A DNA stretch of 64,000 nt. Source: Nitrospiraceae bacterium. Lineage in GTDB: Bacteria; Nitrospirota; Nitrospiria; Nitrospirales; Nitrospiraceae. The stretch is from contig JAHBWI010000001.1 of NCBI GenBank assembly GCA_019637075.1, forward strand, positions 835,143 to 899,142, written 5' to 3'. Below the pieces are notes generated by a model. The model was not told the origin of the DNA, did not search any database, and saw only the letters and a program-made list of their open reading frames with translations. The first letter of the stretch is position 1. Each line of letters begins with the position of its first letter. A program made the translations under genes and the position numbers. Positions 1 to 8,427 of this stretch are shown piece by piece.

Positions 1-400
1 ACATCTCCTCGCGCCCGGGCTTCAATGCATGGGGAACGAAGATCGGCTTGGCGGGGTCCGGTAGCCGAAAAAAGTCCGGGTACACATCCCCGTTAAAGAT
101 GTGGGTGGCAAGTCCCTTGAGGACCTCCGGAATCGCAGCTACGACCACCGGCTCATCGATTTCTCCCACCAAATTATCGGCAAGAGTCGGTAAGGCACGG
201 ATATGATCGAAGTGGAGATGCGTCAGCAGCACCAGACGAATCCGCTTCTGATCTTCCAGATACAGCCTGGCGCCGATCGTTCCGGCATCGACCAGCACGT
301 GGTCGTTGACCAGAAATCCGCAGGTCCCGCATTGAATCGGCCCCTGCGGTCCCCTGACCAAAGAATCGGAACCGTGGCATCCGAGCACGTCGACCTTCAT
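1..400 (-). CDS. Metallo-beta-lactamase-fold hydrolase, partial (3' end off window)
   Basis: This minus-strand gene starts with ATG at 400 and runs off the left edge, so only the first 133 residues are visible. Residues 60-66 read THLHFDH, the zinc-binding HxHxDH signature of the metallo-beta-lactamase fold. The preceding strand-rich stretch with DHVLVDAG, then the LLTHLHFDHI turn, is most like class II cyclic-nucleotide phosphodiesterases and related hydrolases, but the remaining metal ligands lie outside the window. A G-rich tract precedes the ATG but no clear ribosome-binding site does. The fold is well supported; the substrate is not known. It lies about 150 bases from the permease gene that precedes it on the same strand, so it may be the last visible member of the molybdopterin operon. 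Confidence 0.75.
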   Translation of the reverse strand, partial: MKVDVLGCHGSDSLVRGPQGPIQCGTCGFLVNDHVLVDAGTIGARLYLEDQKRIRLVLLTHLHFDHIRALPTLADNLVGEIDEPVVVAAIPEVLKGLATHIFNGDVYPDFFRLPDPAKPIFVPHALKPGREEM

Positions 401-551
401 TGCCAGGCCCCGTGCCCCCCCCTTCGCCAGGGGTCCGGTTGTTCACGCATCAACACTGCGCGGCAGGATAGCATACCTGTCGGATAGGCGCACACAGATT
501 CGTGCGGCAAAGGGTGAGGGCGACGATGGCACCGCAATTTCCGACAAAGGG

Positions 552-1259
552 TCAGGACAACCCACCGCCGAATCCGATCCGCACCATGATGACGAGTCCC
601 AGGCCGATGCTGGCAATGCAGGCGAAACCCTGAACCGCCCAGTAGGCCCGCGGACTAAACGAAGCCGAGCAGACAACCGGAACACTCAAGACCAAACCGA
701 CTCCCACCATACCCAGAATCGATCCCACGCCGAAGATCAGAATGTACCCAATACCCTGACCGAATCCGGTGACGGTAGAGAGAACCATCAACACCAGAGC
801 CGCAGATCCGGCCAAGCCATGGGCCATGCCGATCAACAACGGTCGCAACGAGCCTTGATACCAATGAAGGTGGGCGTGATCCGTCCGCACTTGGTGACTG
901 TGGAGATGCATATGAGCGCGGCCGTCATGATCATGCTTGTGCCAGTGCCACCGCTCCCGGTATACCCGATGTGCCAGCGATCCCCCGAGACCAACCAACA
1001 TGAGCCCGATGGCAAACTCAAACGCATTGGCCAACGAGTCGGGAATCCGCAGATTCAGCGCCATGACGACAGCACCGACGCACAGCAACATCAGCGTGTG
1101 CCCAAGCCCCCAAAACAATCCGATCGAGGTGGAGGCCTGCAGGGACGGCCGTTCTGCCAAGACAGTGGACACGGCCACGAGGTGATCGGTATCCAGGGCG
1201 TGCCGCAGGCCCAGGATGAATCCGAGACTGAGCACTGTTAGGGTCTGAGGATCAAGCAT
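552..1259 (-). CDS. Nickel/cobalt-type (NicO/UreH-like) membrane permease
   Basis: A 235-residue polytopic membrane protein. Residues 19-26 read RHALDTDH, the HX4DH metal-selectivity motif in the first helix of the NiCoT/HoxN/UreH families. A cytoplasmic or periplasmic loop at about residues 105-132 is packed with histidines, as expected of a metal-binding loop. About six hydrophobic segments are visible. The ATG at 1259 is preceded by GGAG eight to nine bases upstream; a GTG at 1313 would add 18 residues but has no comparable site. It sits 60 bases downstream of moaA on the same strand and may be co-transcribed with the molybdopterin genes. The family moves Ni2+ or Co2+, or acts in urease maturation; which metal applies here cannot be told from sequence. 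Confidence 0.8.
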   Translation of the reverse strand: MLDPQTLTVLSLGFILGLRHALDTDHLVAVSTVLAERPSLQASTSIGLFWGLGHTLMLLCVGAVVMALNLRIPDSLANAFEFAIGLMLVGLGGSLAHRVYRERWHWHKHDHDGRAHMHLHSHQVRTDHAHLHWYQGSLRPLLIGMAHGLAGSAALVLMVLSTVTGFGQGIGYILIFGVGSILGMVGVGLVLSVPVVCSASFSPRAYWAVQGFACIASIGLGLVIMVRIGFGGGLS

Positions 1260-1319
1260 CCACTGCTCCGAGAGACACACGTGGGCCGACCCAGAATCTG
1301 GACCGGCCGGCACCGACGG

Positions 1320-2384
1320 TCATCCCCCTCGGGCATGCATTTCCAGGTGGGGATCTTCTTTCAGGCGGTCGACTTCGATGAGACGTTGTTCCCGCAAACC
1401 AAGCGCTTCCAGCGATTTCCGCTCCTCGGCGCCACGGTCCGCGCGTCGTTCCCATGAGTTGGTGATCAGGGTTGTGAGTTCCTGACGGCTTTTCCCGGTG
1501 CGAAGCGGTGCCCGCAGATCCAAACCGTCTTTTGCATACAAGCACAGGTACCACATACCGTCTGCCGTCAATCGGCTGCGATCGCAAGTTCTACAGAACG
1601 GTGTGGTCGTGGAAGGAATAATGCCAAAGGTCGTGCCGTCTGGCAAGATGAACCGTTCAGCCGGCGCCACGCTATTCTCGACGATCGGCTCGACGCCGCC
1701 GTAATGACGGCCGATCACATCCAGCATCTCGGCACGGGAACAGACCTGATTCATAGACCAATCGGTTGCGCCGCCGACATCCATGTACTCGATGAATCGG
1801 ACCTCGCCGCCCGCCGTCTTGGCATATTCGATCAGGTCAATAACTTCATCGTCGTTGTACCCCTTGATCACAACCGTGTCGAATTTCAGAGCAGGAAATC
1901 CGGCCTTCACGACGGCCTTGATCCCATCGAACACCTGATGGTGCAGATCGCGCTTGGTCAGCGCCCGAAACCGGTCGGCTCGAAGCGTGTCCAGACTGAC
2001 CGTCACCCGATGCAGCCCGGCAAACGAGAGATCGGACGCCTGATCCGCCATCAAGACGCCGTTGGTCGTGAGCGCGATGTCGGTAATCCGACGATTCTCC
2101 GACAGCATCCGCACAAACCGCGGCAGGTCACGGCGCAGCAGCGGCTCTCCGCCGGTCAGCCGCACCTTGTCGACGCCCAGATCCGTGAACACACTGACCA
2201 GTTCCGCCATCTCCTCAAACGTCAGGATGGTCTCGCGCGGCAACCAGGCATAATCCTCTTCCGGCATGCAGTACTTACAACGGAGGTTGCACCGATCGGT
2301 GACGGAGACTCGGAGGCTCCGCAGCGGCCGAGCAAGCCGATCGTGAATCGCGGGCACCGGTTGGTCTAGGATGGGTTGATCCAT
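1320..2384 (-). CDS. moaA: GTP 3',8-cyclase MoaA
   Basis: This radical S-adenosylmethionine enzyme makes the first step of molybdenum cofactor synthesis, converting GTP to 3',8-cyclo-GTP, which MoaC then turns into cyclic pyranopterin monophosphate. The 354-residue product has the CxxxCxxC cluster motif at Cys32, Cys36 and Cys39, the GGEPLLR motif that contacts SAM, and the second C-terminal cluster ligands at Cys264, Cys267 and Cys281. It ends in the Gly-Gly tail needed for activity in this family. Length is a little above the usual 320-340 residues. It follows moaE by 81 bases and belongs to the moaC-moaD-moaE-moaA operon. Only a weak ribosome-binding site precedes the ATG at 2384. Confidence 0.96.
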   Translation of the reverse strand: MDQPILDQPVPAIHDRLARPLRSLRVSVTDRCNLRCKYCMPEEDYAWLPRETILTFEEMAELVSVFTDLGVDKVRLTGGEPLLRRDLPRFVRMLSENRRITDIALTTNGVLMADQASDLSFAGLHRVTVSLDTLRADRFRALTKRDLHHQVFDGIKAVVKAGFPALKFDTVVIKGYNDDEVIDLIEYAKTAGGEVRFIEYMDVGGATDWSMNQVCSRAEMLDVIGRHYGGVEPIVENSVAPAERFILPDGTTFGIIPSTTTPFCRTCDRSRLTADGMWYLCLYAKDGLDLRAPLRTGKSRQELTTLITNSWERRADRGAEERKSLEALGLREQRLIEVDRLKEDPHLEMHARGG

Positions 2385-2465
2385 GGTGATCTCAATCGCG
2401 CTGTGGTGGTTTGTATGCGGTTGCCCTGTGGGCCTCCCGGCTATCTAAGCGCCCTAAGCGCCCGC

Positions 2466-2942
2466 CTACGGATGCTCCTCGACCCAGACCTCCCCCTCCG
2501 TCGTATGTTCCAACTTCCAAATCGGGGTGATCTGCTTCAGTTCGTCGATAGCCCACTTGCAAGCCTGAAAGGCTTCGGCACGGTGCTCAGCCCCCACAAT
2601 GATCAGCACGATGTTCTCCCCGATGCTGATCTCTCCATAGCGATGGAGGACTAACACCTCGAGGACATCGAAATCCTTGAGCGCGCGTTCCCGAATCTCG
2701 CGCAACTTCTTTTGCGCCATGCCTTCGTAATGCTCGAAGGTGATGCCGTCGACATCGCGCCCCTTGGACCGATCGCGCGCAGTGCCCAGAAACATGGCAA
2801 TGCCCCCAATTCGCTTGGACCTGGTCCGAACGCGCCTGAGCTCCTCATCGATCGAGAAATCCTCACGCTGCACCCGCACCAGCATGGCGGTATCGTCATC
2901 CGCAACCGGAACCTCTGTATTCGTAGCCTGCTCAAGGCTCAT
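2466..2942 (-). CDS. moaE: Molybdopterin synthase catalytic subunit MoaE
   Basis: The large subunit of molybdopterin synthase, which with thiocarboxylated MoaD inserts the two dithiolene sulfurs into precursor Z. The 158-residue product shows the family motifs GGIAMFLGTARD, a VLVLHRYGEISIGE strand-turn and the C-terminal KLEHTTEGEVWVE with the active-site lysine. The start at 2942 is chosen because GAGGAG lies six bases upstream; an in-frame ATG at 2972 lacks such a site. A repeat element separates it from moaD, which is unusual for this otherwise tight operon. Confidence 0.95.
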   Translation of the reverse strand: MSLEQATNTEVPVADDDTAMLVRVQREDFSIDEELRRVRTRSKRIGGIAMFLGTARDRSKGRDVDGITFEHYEGMAQKKLREIRERALKDFDVLEVLVLHRYGEISIGENIVLIIVGAEHRAEAFQACKWAIDELKQITPIWKLEHTTEGEVWVEEHP

Positions 2943-2969
2943 CGGCAACTCCTCGGCTATGTGACTCAC

Positions 2970-3101
2970 CATGAAGAATGGTCAAAAGGATTTCCCAGCA
3001 AGGCCGCAGCGAGCAGGAAGGCGAAGCCTACGCCTTCGGTACGTTGAGCCTTCGAGCACAGCGAGAACGAAGCTGGAAATCCTTTTCACCATCCTTCACA
3101 T
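2970..3101. repeat. Dispersed intergenic palindromic repeat, full-length copy
   Basis: The whole moaD-moaE spacer is one element with long imperfect inverted ends. The left arm (2970-2999) and right arm (3072-3101) are complementary over about 25 of 30 bases, sharing AAAAGGATTTCC and ATGGT blocks. The core contains GTACGTTGAGCCT and GAGAACGAAGCTGG. The same core and right arm recur at 15099-15159, and an arm fragment at about 22221. The right arm overlaps the moaD stop codon and final Met codon. It carries no open reading frame of its own. Confidence 0.7.
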
Positions 3102-3350
3102 GCCGCCGGCAAAAGGCGGCAACAGCGCAATCTCATCCCCGTCGTTCACGACAAGGTCTTCATGGGCGATTTCTTGATTGACCGACACCAATACTTTCTT
3201 CTTATGAAGCAACTCGCCGATTTTAGGGTTGGCGGCATCGATGAGCCCGATGACATCCTTGACCCGCCGACTTTCGCCCAACGTCAGTGAGAAGGTGCTC
3301 TGATTCCCCGCCAGCATCTTCGTCATTCCAAACAAGCGGACCGTGACCAT
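3096..3350 (-). CDS. moaD: Molybdopterin synthase sulfur carrier subunit MoaD
   Basis: A ubiquitin-fold sulfur carrier of 84 residues, whose C-terminal glycine is normally adenylated by MoeB and converted to a thiocarboxylate. The DGDEIALLPPFAGG end is typical of the family, but here one extra methionine follows the Gly-Gly, giving a GGM terminus. That residue would have to be removed, or the chemistry would be blocked. The ATG at 3350 has GAGGAA nine bases upstream, overlapping the end of moaC; a TTG one codon earlier is a less likely start. The extra codon and the stop lie inside the arm of the neighbouring repeat. Confidence 0.93.
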   Translation of the reverse strand: MVTVRLFGMTKMLAGNQSTFSLTLGESRRVKDVIGLIDAANPKIGELLHKKKVLVSVNQEIAHEDLVVNDGDEIALLPPFAGGM

Positions 3351-3362
3351 CAACGTGTTTCC

Positions 3363-3875
3363 TCAGCCTCGCCCCGAGCCATGACCGTCCCGCAGGTACG
3401 TGCCGGACTTCCCCCCGGACTTGGCCAGCAGGCAGACGTCACTAAAACTCATCCCGCGATCGACCGCCTTACACATGTCGTAGATCGTGAGCGCCGCGAC
3501 CGAGGCCGCCGTGATGGCTTCCATTTCGACGCCGGTCTGACCGGTCGTCTTCGCCGTCGCAGTAATCGTAATGGCGCAGAGCCCGTCACGGTTCGGCCGG
3601 GGTTCTTCTTTAAAGGAGATATCGACGCTGGTCAGGAGGATGGGATGGCACATCGGGATGAGGTCCGGAGTCTTCTTCGCCCCCATCACACCCGCGACCT
3701 GGGCGACAGCGAGCACGTCGCCCTTTGCGATTTTCCCGTGCTGAATCTTTTCCAGGGTTTCCGGCTGGAGATAGACAATGGCTTGGGCCGTCGCGGCACG
3801 CTCCGTCGAAGCCTTAGCCCCGACATCGACCATCCGCGCCCGTCCCGACTCGTTGAAATGGGTAAACTCAGCCAT
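3363..3875 (-). CDS. moaC: Cyclic pyranopterin monophosphate synthase MoaC
   Basis: The first gene of the molybdopterin operon. The enzyme converts the MoaA product to cyclic pyranopterin monophosphate. The 170-residue product matches MoaC throughout: MVDVGAK near the N-terminus, [15 protein letters not shown], the [23 protein letters not shown] helix region (read in two blocks), and KSGGKSG near the C-terminus with the catalytic lysine. It is preceded by a strong minus-strand promoter at 3918-3947 and followed at 12 bases by moaD. Confidence 0.96.
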   Translation of the reverse strand: MAEFTHFNESGRARMVDVGAKASTERAATAQAIVYLQPETLEKIQHGKIAKGDVLAVAQVAGVMGAKKTPDLIPMCHPILLTSVDISFKEEPRPNRDGLCAITITATAKTTGQTGVEMEAITAASVAALTIYDMCKAVDRGMSFSDVCLLAKSGGKSGTYLRDGHGSGRG

Positions 3876-3917
3876 TTTTCACAATGAATCAGCTGGTTAT
3901 GGCGTCCGAATCGTCGA

Positions 3918-3947
3918 ATTATAGGAGCCCGGGAAAACGGGAGTCAA
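3918..3947 (-). promoter_or_regulatory. Sigma-70-type promoter for the moa operon
   Basis: On the minus strand the sequence reads TTGACT, an 18-base spacer, then TATAAT. The predicted start of transcription is near 3911, leaving a leader of about 35 bases before moaC. That is too short for a molybdenum-cofactor riboswitch, so the operon appears not to carry one. Confidence 0.75.
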
Positions 3948-4171
3948 GCAGCAGCGTGGAGATACTGGTCCTCGTGATTCGACGGTCTGACAACGTGTTG
4001 CCTCCGCATGCCCTCACCCAACGACTGAACAGGGATTCAGACTTCAATTTCCCCACACGCCACACAACACCTACCAAGCAAACGAATCTCGCGCCTGAGA
4101 TCTCCAGGCAAGGTCTCGAAGGGCTTCAGTTACCCTTTCCCGTTACCGAGAAGGTGAAAAGAGACTTATCG

Positions 4172-4972
4172 ATGGCACTGATGTCTCGCCAGGCTTTCTC
4201 TCCCTATTCCTGGACCGTGCGCGCACGGTCCGCTTACCACGGCTTCTGGTTCCACCTGTCTGAACGGATTCGATGGACCAGACGGCCCTACCGCGAACAA
4301 CCGGCCGGCCGATTGACCGGACTCGAACCCTGGCAGGCGAGGCGAATCGCCGTCTTGGCCTCCCGTTATGGCGTGGCCTTCGAAGCCCTGTACAGCGAGC
4401 GGATCGCCATCGCCAATTACCACTATCTCGACATTCTCGACCGGTCATGGACGGAAACCCGGCTGTCCCCGCCTAAGCAGGCCTCCGTCACCGATGTCGG
4501 TTGCGCGAATTTTTGGTACGCCCGGACCTTGTGGGCATTCCTCCATCCGGCACGATTGGTCGGTGTCGATCTGGAGGGATATCGGCTCTACCCCAGCGGG
4601 TACAGCCGCTACGATGCGGCAGCCGGCTACCTGACCGACCTGCCCGACACAACCTTTTGCGTTGAGGACTATTGCCGGGTTGAAGAACAGTCGGATTTAA
4701 TCACGGCATGGTTCCCCTTCGTGACGCCCGCCCCGGTGCTCGCATGGCGGCTCCCGCTGTCGGTCCTCCAACCGGAGCGACTCATCAGCCGTATCGCAGG
4801 AAACCTATCCCCCGGCGGATTGTTCTACATGGTCAACCAAGGGGACAAAGAGGCTGCGACTGCCCATCGTTTCTGCCGTGCGGCCGGCCTGCAGCTCGTT
4901 GCCCGTTGGAAACATCCCCATCCACTCCGTGCCCGACCTCTCCCACCGATCGTCTCTTGGTGGACTGCGTAA
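4172..4972 (+). CDS. SAM-dependent methyltransferase-like protein
   Basis: A protein of about 266 residues of unknown specificity. The segment SVTDVGCANFWYART resembles the first SAM-binding motif (hydrophobic strand, then DxGxxxG-like turn), followed by LVGVDLEGYRLYP, where the aspartate would contact the ribose. The rest fits a class I methyltransferase loosely. The frame is open upstream to 3884, but that stretch overlaps the moa promoter and reads as low-complexity, so I place the start at ATG 4172 (ATG 4181 is also possible); neither has a strong ribosome-binding site. It is divergent from moaC and precedes the folB fusion by about 125 bases. Confidence 0.6.
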   Translation: MALMSRQAFSPYSWTVRARSAYHGFWFHLSERIRWTRRPYREQPAGRLTGLEPWQARRIAVLASRYGVAFEALYSERIAIANYHYLDILDRSWTETRLSPPKQASVTDVGCANFWYARTLWAFLHPARLVGVDLEGYRLYPSGYSRYDAAAGYLTDLPDTTFCVEDYCRVEEQSDLITAWFPFVTPAPVLAWRLPLSVLQPERLISRIAGNLSPGGLFYMVNQGDKEAATAHRFCRAAGLQLVARWKHPHPLRARPLPPIVSWWTA

Positions 4973-5097
4973 CACCGTCGCCTGTTGACCGGTACCAGGC
5001 ACGCACTCGCTCATCCGAATCTTGCCCGCGCTCGAACCGGCCTAACCGGCCGCCACCACAGCTTGACACCACCACCCCCATCCGTGAAAATGCAAAA

Positions 5098-6036
5098 ATG
5101 CCAGAACGGATCGTGATCGAACGACTTGAATTTCAAGGCCATTGCGGCGTGACGGACGAAGAACGCCGGCGCCCGCAACCGATTGCCGTCGATGTTGAGC
5201 TGGAAACGGGGATCGAGGAGGCTGCGGCGTCCGATCGCCTGGCCGATACCATCGACTATGCCAGGGTGGCCGACCGGCTTGCCACCGTCGGAGCGGCCCA
5301 GAACTGCCATTTGCTCGAGGCGCTGGCGGAAAAACTCGTAGCCGTCGTCTTTGCCGAGTTTCCCGCCGACCGGCTTCGATTGTGGGTGCGAAAACTCCGC
5401 GCGCCGCTGACGGTTGTCGCGGGCTCCGTCGGTGTGCGCCTCGAACGAACGAGAACGGCACAGCAGGCGCGGTCACTCGAACCGGGTCCCGCCCCCTTCC
5501 TCATCCAGCAACTGGCAAGAATTCCCAAAGGCCGCATCTTGGACGTGGCGTCCGGCCGCGGCCGCAATGCGCTCTACTTGTTGTCGCAGGGGATGGAAGT
5601 GGACGCGGTCGATCAGGATCCTGATGCGTTGGCCTCGTTGATTGAATCGGCCAAGGCCCGAGGGTTCTCCGGGCTCACGACCCGAACGATGGACCTGGAA
5701 GCGGATCCCGAACAACCACCGAGCCTTGGAAGCGAACAGTTCGACGCGCTGATTGTCTGTTTCTATCTGTACCGGCCCTTGTTTCCGGTGTTGATGGAGG
5801 CCTTGAAGCCGAACGGGGTCCTGCTGTACGAGACCTTTACGATCGATAACTACTTCCGACATCAACACCCGCGGCGTTGGGAATTTTGCCTCGGGCACAA
5901 CGAACTGCTGCGGCTGACCTCCCCGCTCCGCGTCCTGCATTACGACGAGGGCGAGCACGAGAGCGGGCATGGCGCCGGACCGGTATTCACCGCGCGACTG
6001 CTCGCGCAGAAAGCGGGGCCTCGTCTCCCATCATGA
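5098..6036 (+). CDS. Dihydroneopterin aldolase (FolB) fused to a class I methyltransferase
   Basis: A 312-residue two-domain protein. Residues 1 to about 120 match FolB: RIVIERLEFQGHCGVTDEER, the SDRLADTIDYARVADRL block, and HLLEALAEKLV with the catalytic region, ending in VRKLRAPL. FolB cleaves 7,8-dihydroneopterin to 6-hydroxymethyl-dihydropterin in folate synthesis. From about residue 145 a second domain begins with GRILDVASGRGRNALYL, a canonical SAM-binding motif, followed by VDAVDQDPDAL and a TehB-like methyltransferase body. No stop or internal ribosome site separates the domains. The ATG at 5098 is the natural FolB start. The next gene overlaps its stop codon by four bases, indicating translational coupling. 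Confidence 0.85.
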   Translation: MPERIVIERLEFQGHCGVTDEERRRPQPIAVDVELETGIEEAAASDRLADTIDYARVADRLATVGAAQNCHLLEALAEKLVAVVFAEFPADRLRLWVRKLRAPLTVVAGSVGVRLERTRTAQQARSLEPGPAPFLIQQLARIPKGRILDVASGRGRNALYLLSQGMEVDAVDQDPDALASLIESAKARGFSGLTTRTMDLEADPEQPPSLGSEQFDALIVCFYLYRPLFPVLMEALKPNGVLLYETFTIDNYFRHQHPRRWEFCLGHNELLRLTSPLRVLHYDEGEHESGHGAGPVFTARLLAQKAGPRLPS

Positions 6037-6878
6037 GCCGGATCGATCTCCATCTGCATACCACGCACTCCGACGGCAGCTTTTCACCCCGCGAGGTCCT
6101 GCAATTCGCCAAGCAAGCCAATGTCACGGCTCTGGCCATCACAGACCACGACATCACCGATGGAATACCCGAAGCCACGGCCGTAGGGACCGAACTGGGT
6201 ATCGAGGTAATCCCAGGGGTGGAGATCAGTTCCCGTTTCGGGGATAGCGAGCTGCATATCCTGGGCTACTTTCTCCGGTGGACCGATGAAACACTGAATC
6301 AGCGCATGGCGAAGTTACGGGAGAGTCGTCATACCCGCAATCCCCGGATTATCGAGCGATTGAACGCCCTAGGCATCGAGATCACCTATGACGAGGTTCG
6401 AGCCCTGGCCGGGACCGAATCTGTGGGCCGCCCCCACATCGCGCGCGTGCTGATGGAGAAGAAGGTCGTCACATCGGCCAAGGAAGCCTTCGATCGATTT
6501 CTCGCGGATGGCCGTCCAGCCTACGTGGGGAGAGAACTTCCCGATCCGGCCGACGCGGTGAAATGGATTCAAGACGCGGGCGGGGTAGCGGTCCTCGCGC
6601 ACCCAACCTGGGTCCGCACCTCGGCCGACGGTCTGGCAACCTTGGTGGGTAACTTGAAAAACAAGGGGCTCGGCGGCATGGAAGTCCATTACAGCAGCCA
6701 TACTCCCAGCCAGACGAACGAATACCTCAACCTCGCAAAACGCTATGACCTCCTGGTCACCGGAGGAAGCGACTTCCACGGGGTGACCAAGCCGGATATC
6801 GAGGTCGGCATCGGCAAGGGCCAGTTGAAGGTCTCAGAAAAGCTGCTGGACCCGCTCCGCAAAGCAGCAATCGCATAG
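6033..6878 (+). CDS. PHP-domain phosphoesterase (RNase AM / YciV-like)
   Basis: A 281-residue polymerase-and-histidinol-phosphatase fold metalloenzyme. The metal ligands are all visible: DLHLHTTHSDG at the N-terminus, AITDHDITDG, GVEIS, VLAHPTW and GGSDFHG near the C-terminus. The order and length match the YciV family, which hydrolyses 3',5'-nucleoside bisphosphates and trims RNA 5' ends. The ATG overlaps the stop of the folB fusion. After it comes a 136-base gap with a promoter for the kinase cassette, so this gene probably ends the transcription unit. Confidence 0.88.
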   Translation: MSRIDLHLHTTHSDGSFSPREVLQFAKQANVTALAITDHDITDGIPEATAVGTELGIEVIPGVEISSRFGDSELHILGYFLRWTDETLNQRMAKLRESRHTRNPRIIERLNALGIEITYDEVRALAGTESVGRPHIARVLMEKKVVTSAKEAFDRFLADGRPAYVGRELPDPADAVKWIQDAGGVAVLAHPTWVRTSADGLATLVGNLKNKGLGGMEVHYSSHTPSQTNEYLNLAKRYDLLVTGGSDFHGVTKPDIEVGIGKGQLKVSEKLLDPLRKAAIA

Positions 6879-6957
6879 CCAGCGACGTTTCCAACCTTCC
6901 CTTGCCCCTGCCCAACGATACGGTCGACCGGTATCGCTGCAGTATTCCGGCCTTTCG

Positions 6958-6985
6958 TTGACACTCCTTCCCCATCCGCTACACT
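6958..6985 (+). promoter_or_regulatory. Sigma-70-type promoter upstream of the kinase gene
   Basis: TTGACA at 6958-6963, a 16-base spacer, then TACACT at 6980-6985. It lies 30 bases before the kinase ATG and would drive the kinase, phosphatase and FHA genes as one unit. Confidence 0.6.
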
Positions 6986-7014
6986 GATACAAAACCTCCA
7001 AGAACTCCACGCAC

Positions 7015-8418
7015 ATGACCACATCCTGGGGCTGGATCGGCCCCTACCTAATCGTTATCATTTTGGCTATCCTCGTGGGCCCCGTCTTGGCCACGTTGCC
7101 GCTGTTTACCCACACCTTCGTTCAACAACTCGGAATGAATGCTGCCCAGGCGGTCCGTCTGGCGGCCGATGCGCTCTGCCTGTTGATGGTCTGGCTGGCC
7201 GCGGCACGGGCACGAAATGAACTGGAGGACAACGGTAAGGGACAAACGTTCCTCCGTTCCATTCTATTCCCGATCGCGCTGCTTATCATCGTGATCGTGG
7301 CGCAAAAGGCCTATGAGGCACACGCGATTCCCGTCCTGGGGCACCCCAGACAGCCACTTTACAATTGGGTCCTGACGGGGGGCTTGATCAGTTCCGCCGC
7401 CTGGCTGACATTTGCCTGGGTTCGTCACGCCGATGCCCTGACCAATGCGTTCGCTCGTCCCGTCCGCCGCCGCCCTGCCGAAGAAGACAAAAAAGAAGCC
7501 ATCGTCGAGGAGGAACCGGCCCCCGCCGAATCACTGTCGCAAACCCAGTCACGCGCGGGCGAAACGGTCATCATTCGAACGGGCAGCCAGCCGGCGGCAC
7601 TGGGCCGCTATCAAATTGTGAAGGAACTGGGACGCGGTGCGATGGGCGTCGTCTTTCTCGGCAAGGACCCCACCATCCAGCGCTTCGTGGCGATTAAGAC
7701 GATGCGGCTGGACGAAATCGACAGCCCGGAAGAACTCAAGCAGTTTCGCGATCGGTTTTTTCGAGAAGCCGAGTCCACGGGCCGTCTCTCGCACCCCAAT
7801 ATCGTCACGGTCTACGATGCGGGGGAGCAGGACGGCCTGGCCTATATCGCGATGGAATACCTTGAAGGCACCACCCTCGCGAACTACTGCCAGAAGGGAA
7901 CGCTGCTCCCGGCCAAGCAGGTTCTGCAGATCGTCGCCACGGTCGCGGAAGCGCTGGACTATGCCCATAGTCAAGACGTCGTGCACCGGGACATCAAGCC
8001 CGCCAACATCATGATTCTCAAGAATCGGCTCGTGAAGGTCATGGATTTCGGCATCGCGAAGGTCGCGAGCCAGTCGAAAACCCAGACCAGCATGATCATG
8101 GGCACTCCCCGGTATATGTCGCCGGAACAGGCCTCCGGGAAAAATGTCGACGGCCGTTCCGACGTCTTCTCTCTGGGAATCGTGCTCTTCGAATTGCTGA
8201 CCGGAAACAAACCCTTCGACGCCGAAAACATGCCGGCCCTGGTCATGAAAATCTCCAAGTCGCCCCACCCGCCCCTCTTGAAATACCGGCGCGACCTCCC
8301 CACCAGGGTCCAGTCGATCGTAGACCGCGCACTTCAAAAGGAAGTGCCCAATCGCTATCGCCACGCCAGTGACTTTGCCCAGGATCTTCGCGACGTCTAT
8401 CAGGTGATGCCCAGGTAG
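7015..8418 (+). CDS. Membrane-anchored Ser/Thr protein kinase (PknB-type)
   Basis: A 467-residue protein with an N-terminal membrane part and a C-terminal eukaryotic-like kinase. About four hydrophobic segments occupy residues 1-150, followed by an acidic and basic linker to about 190. The kinase domain starts near residue 198 and shows the glycine loop GRGAMGVV, the ATP-anchoring lysine in VAIK, the catalytic loop HRDIKPAN (near 323), the DFG magnesium motif (near 343) and the APE-equivalent SPEQ. All catalytic residues are present, so it should be active. Most bacterial kinases of this class carry the membrane helix after the kinase domain; here it comes before. It is followed at nine bases by the matching PP2C phosphatase. 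Confidence 0.92.
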   Translation: MTTSWGWIGPYLIVIILAILVGPVLATLPLFTHTFVQQLGMNAAQAVRLAADALCLLMVWLAAARARNELEDNGKGQTFLRSILFPIALLIIVIVAQKAYEAHAIPVLGHPRQPLYNWVLTGGLISSAAWLTFAWVRHADALTNAFARPVRRRPAEEDKKEAIVEEEPAPAESLSQTQSRAGETVIIRTGSQPAALGRYQIVKELGRGAMGVVFLGKDPTIQRFVAIKTMRLDEIDSPEELKQFRDRFFREAESTGRLSHPNIVTVYDAGEQDGLAYIAMEYLEGTTLANYCQKGTLLPAKQVLQIVATVAEALDYAHSQDVVHRDIKPANIMILKNRLVKVMDFGIAKVASQSKTQTSMIMGTPRYMSPEQASGKNVDGRSDVFSLGIVLFELLTGNKPFDAENMPALVMKISKSPHPPLLKYRRDLPTRVQSIVDRALQKEVPNRYRHASDFAQDLRDVYQVMPR

Positions 8419-8427
8419 GTGCCGGCC

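Noticed and set aside
3884..4171. N-terminal extension of the methyltransferase-like protein
   Set aside because: It would overlap the strong moa promoter at 3918-3947 and reads as random sequence.
4708..5097. N-terminal extension of the FolB fusion by 130 residues
   Set aside because: The extra residues lie mostly inside the preceding methyltransferase gene, are Pro/Arg/Thr-rich without pattern, and FolB proteins begin at the residue encoded at 5098.
5177..5476. Minus-strand open frames opposite folB
   Set aside because: They are antisense to a well-conserved gene and show no family features.
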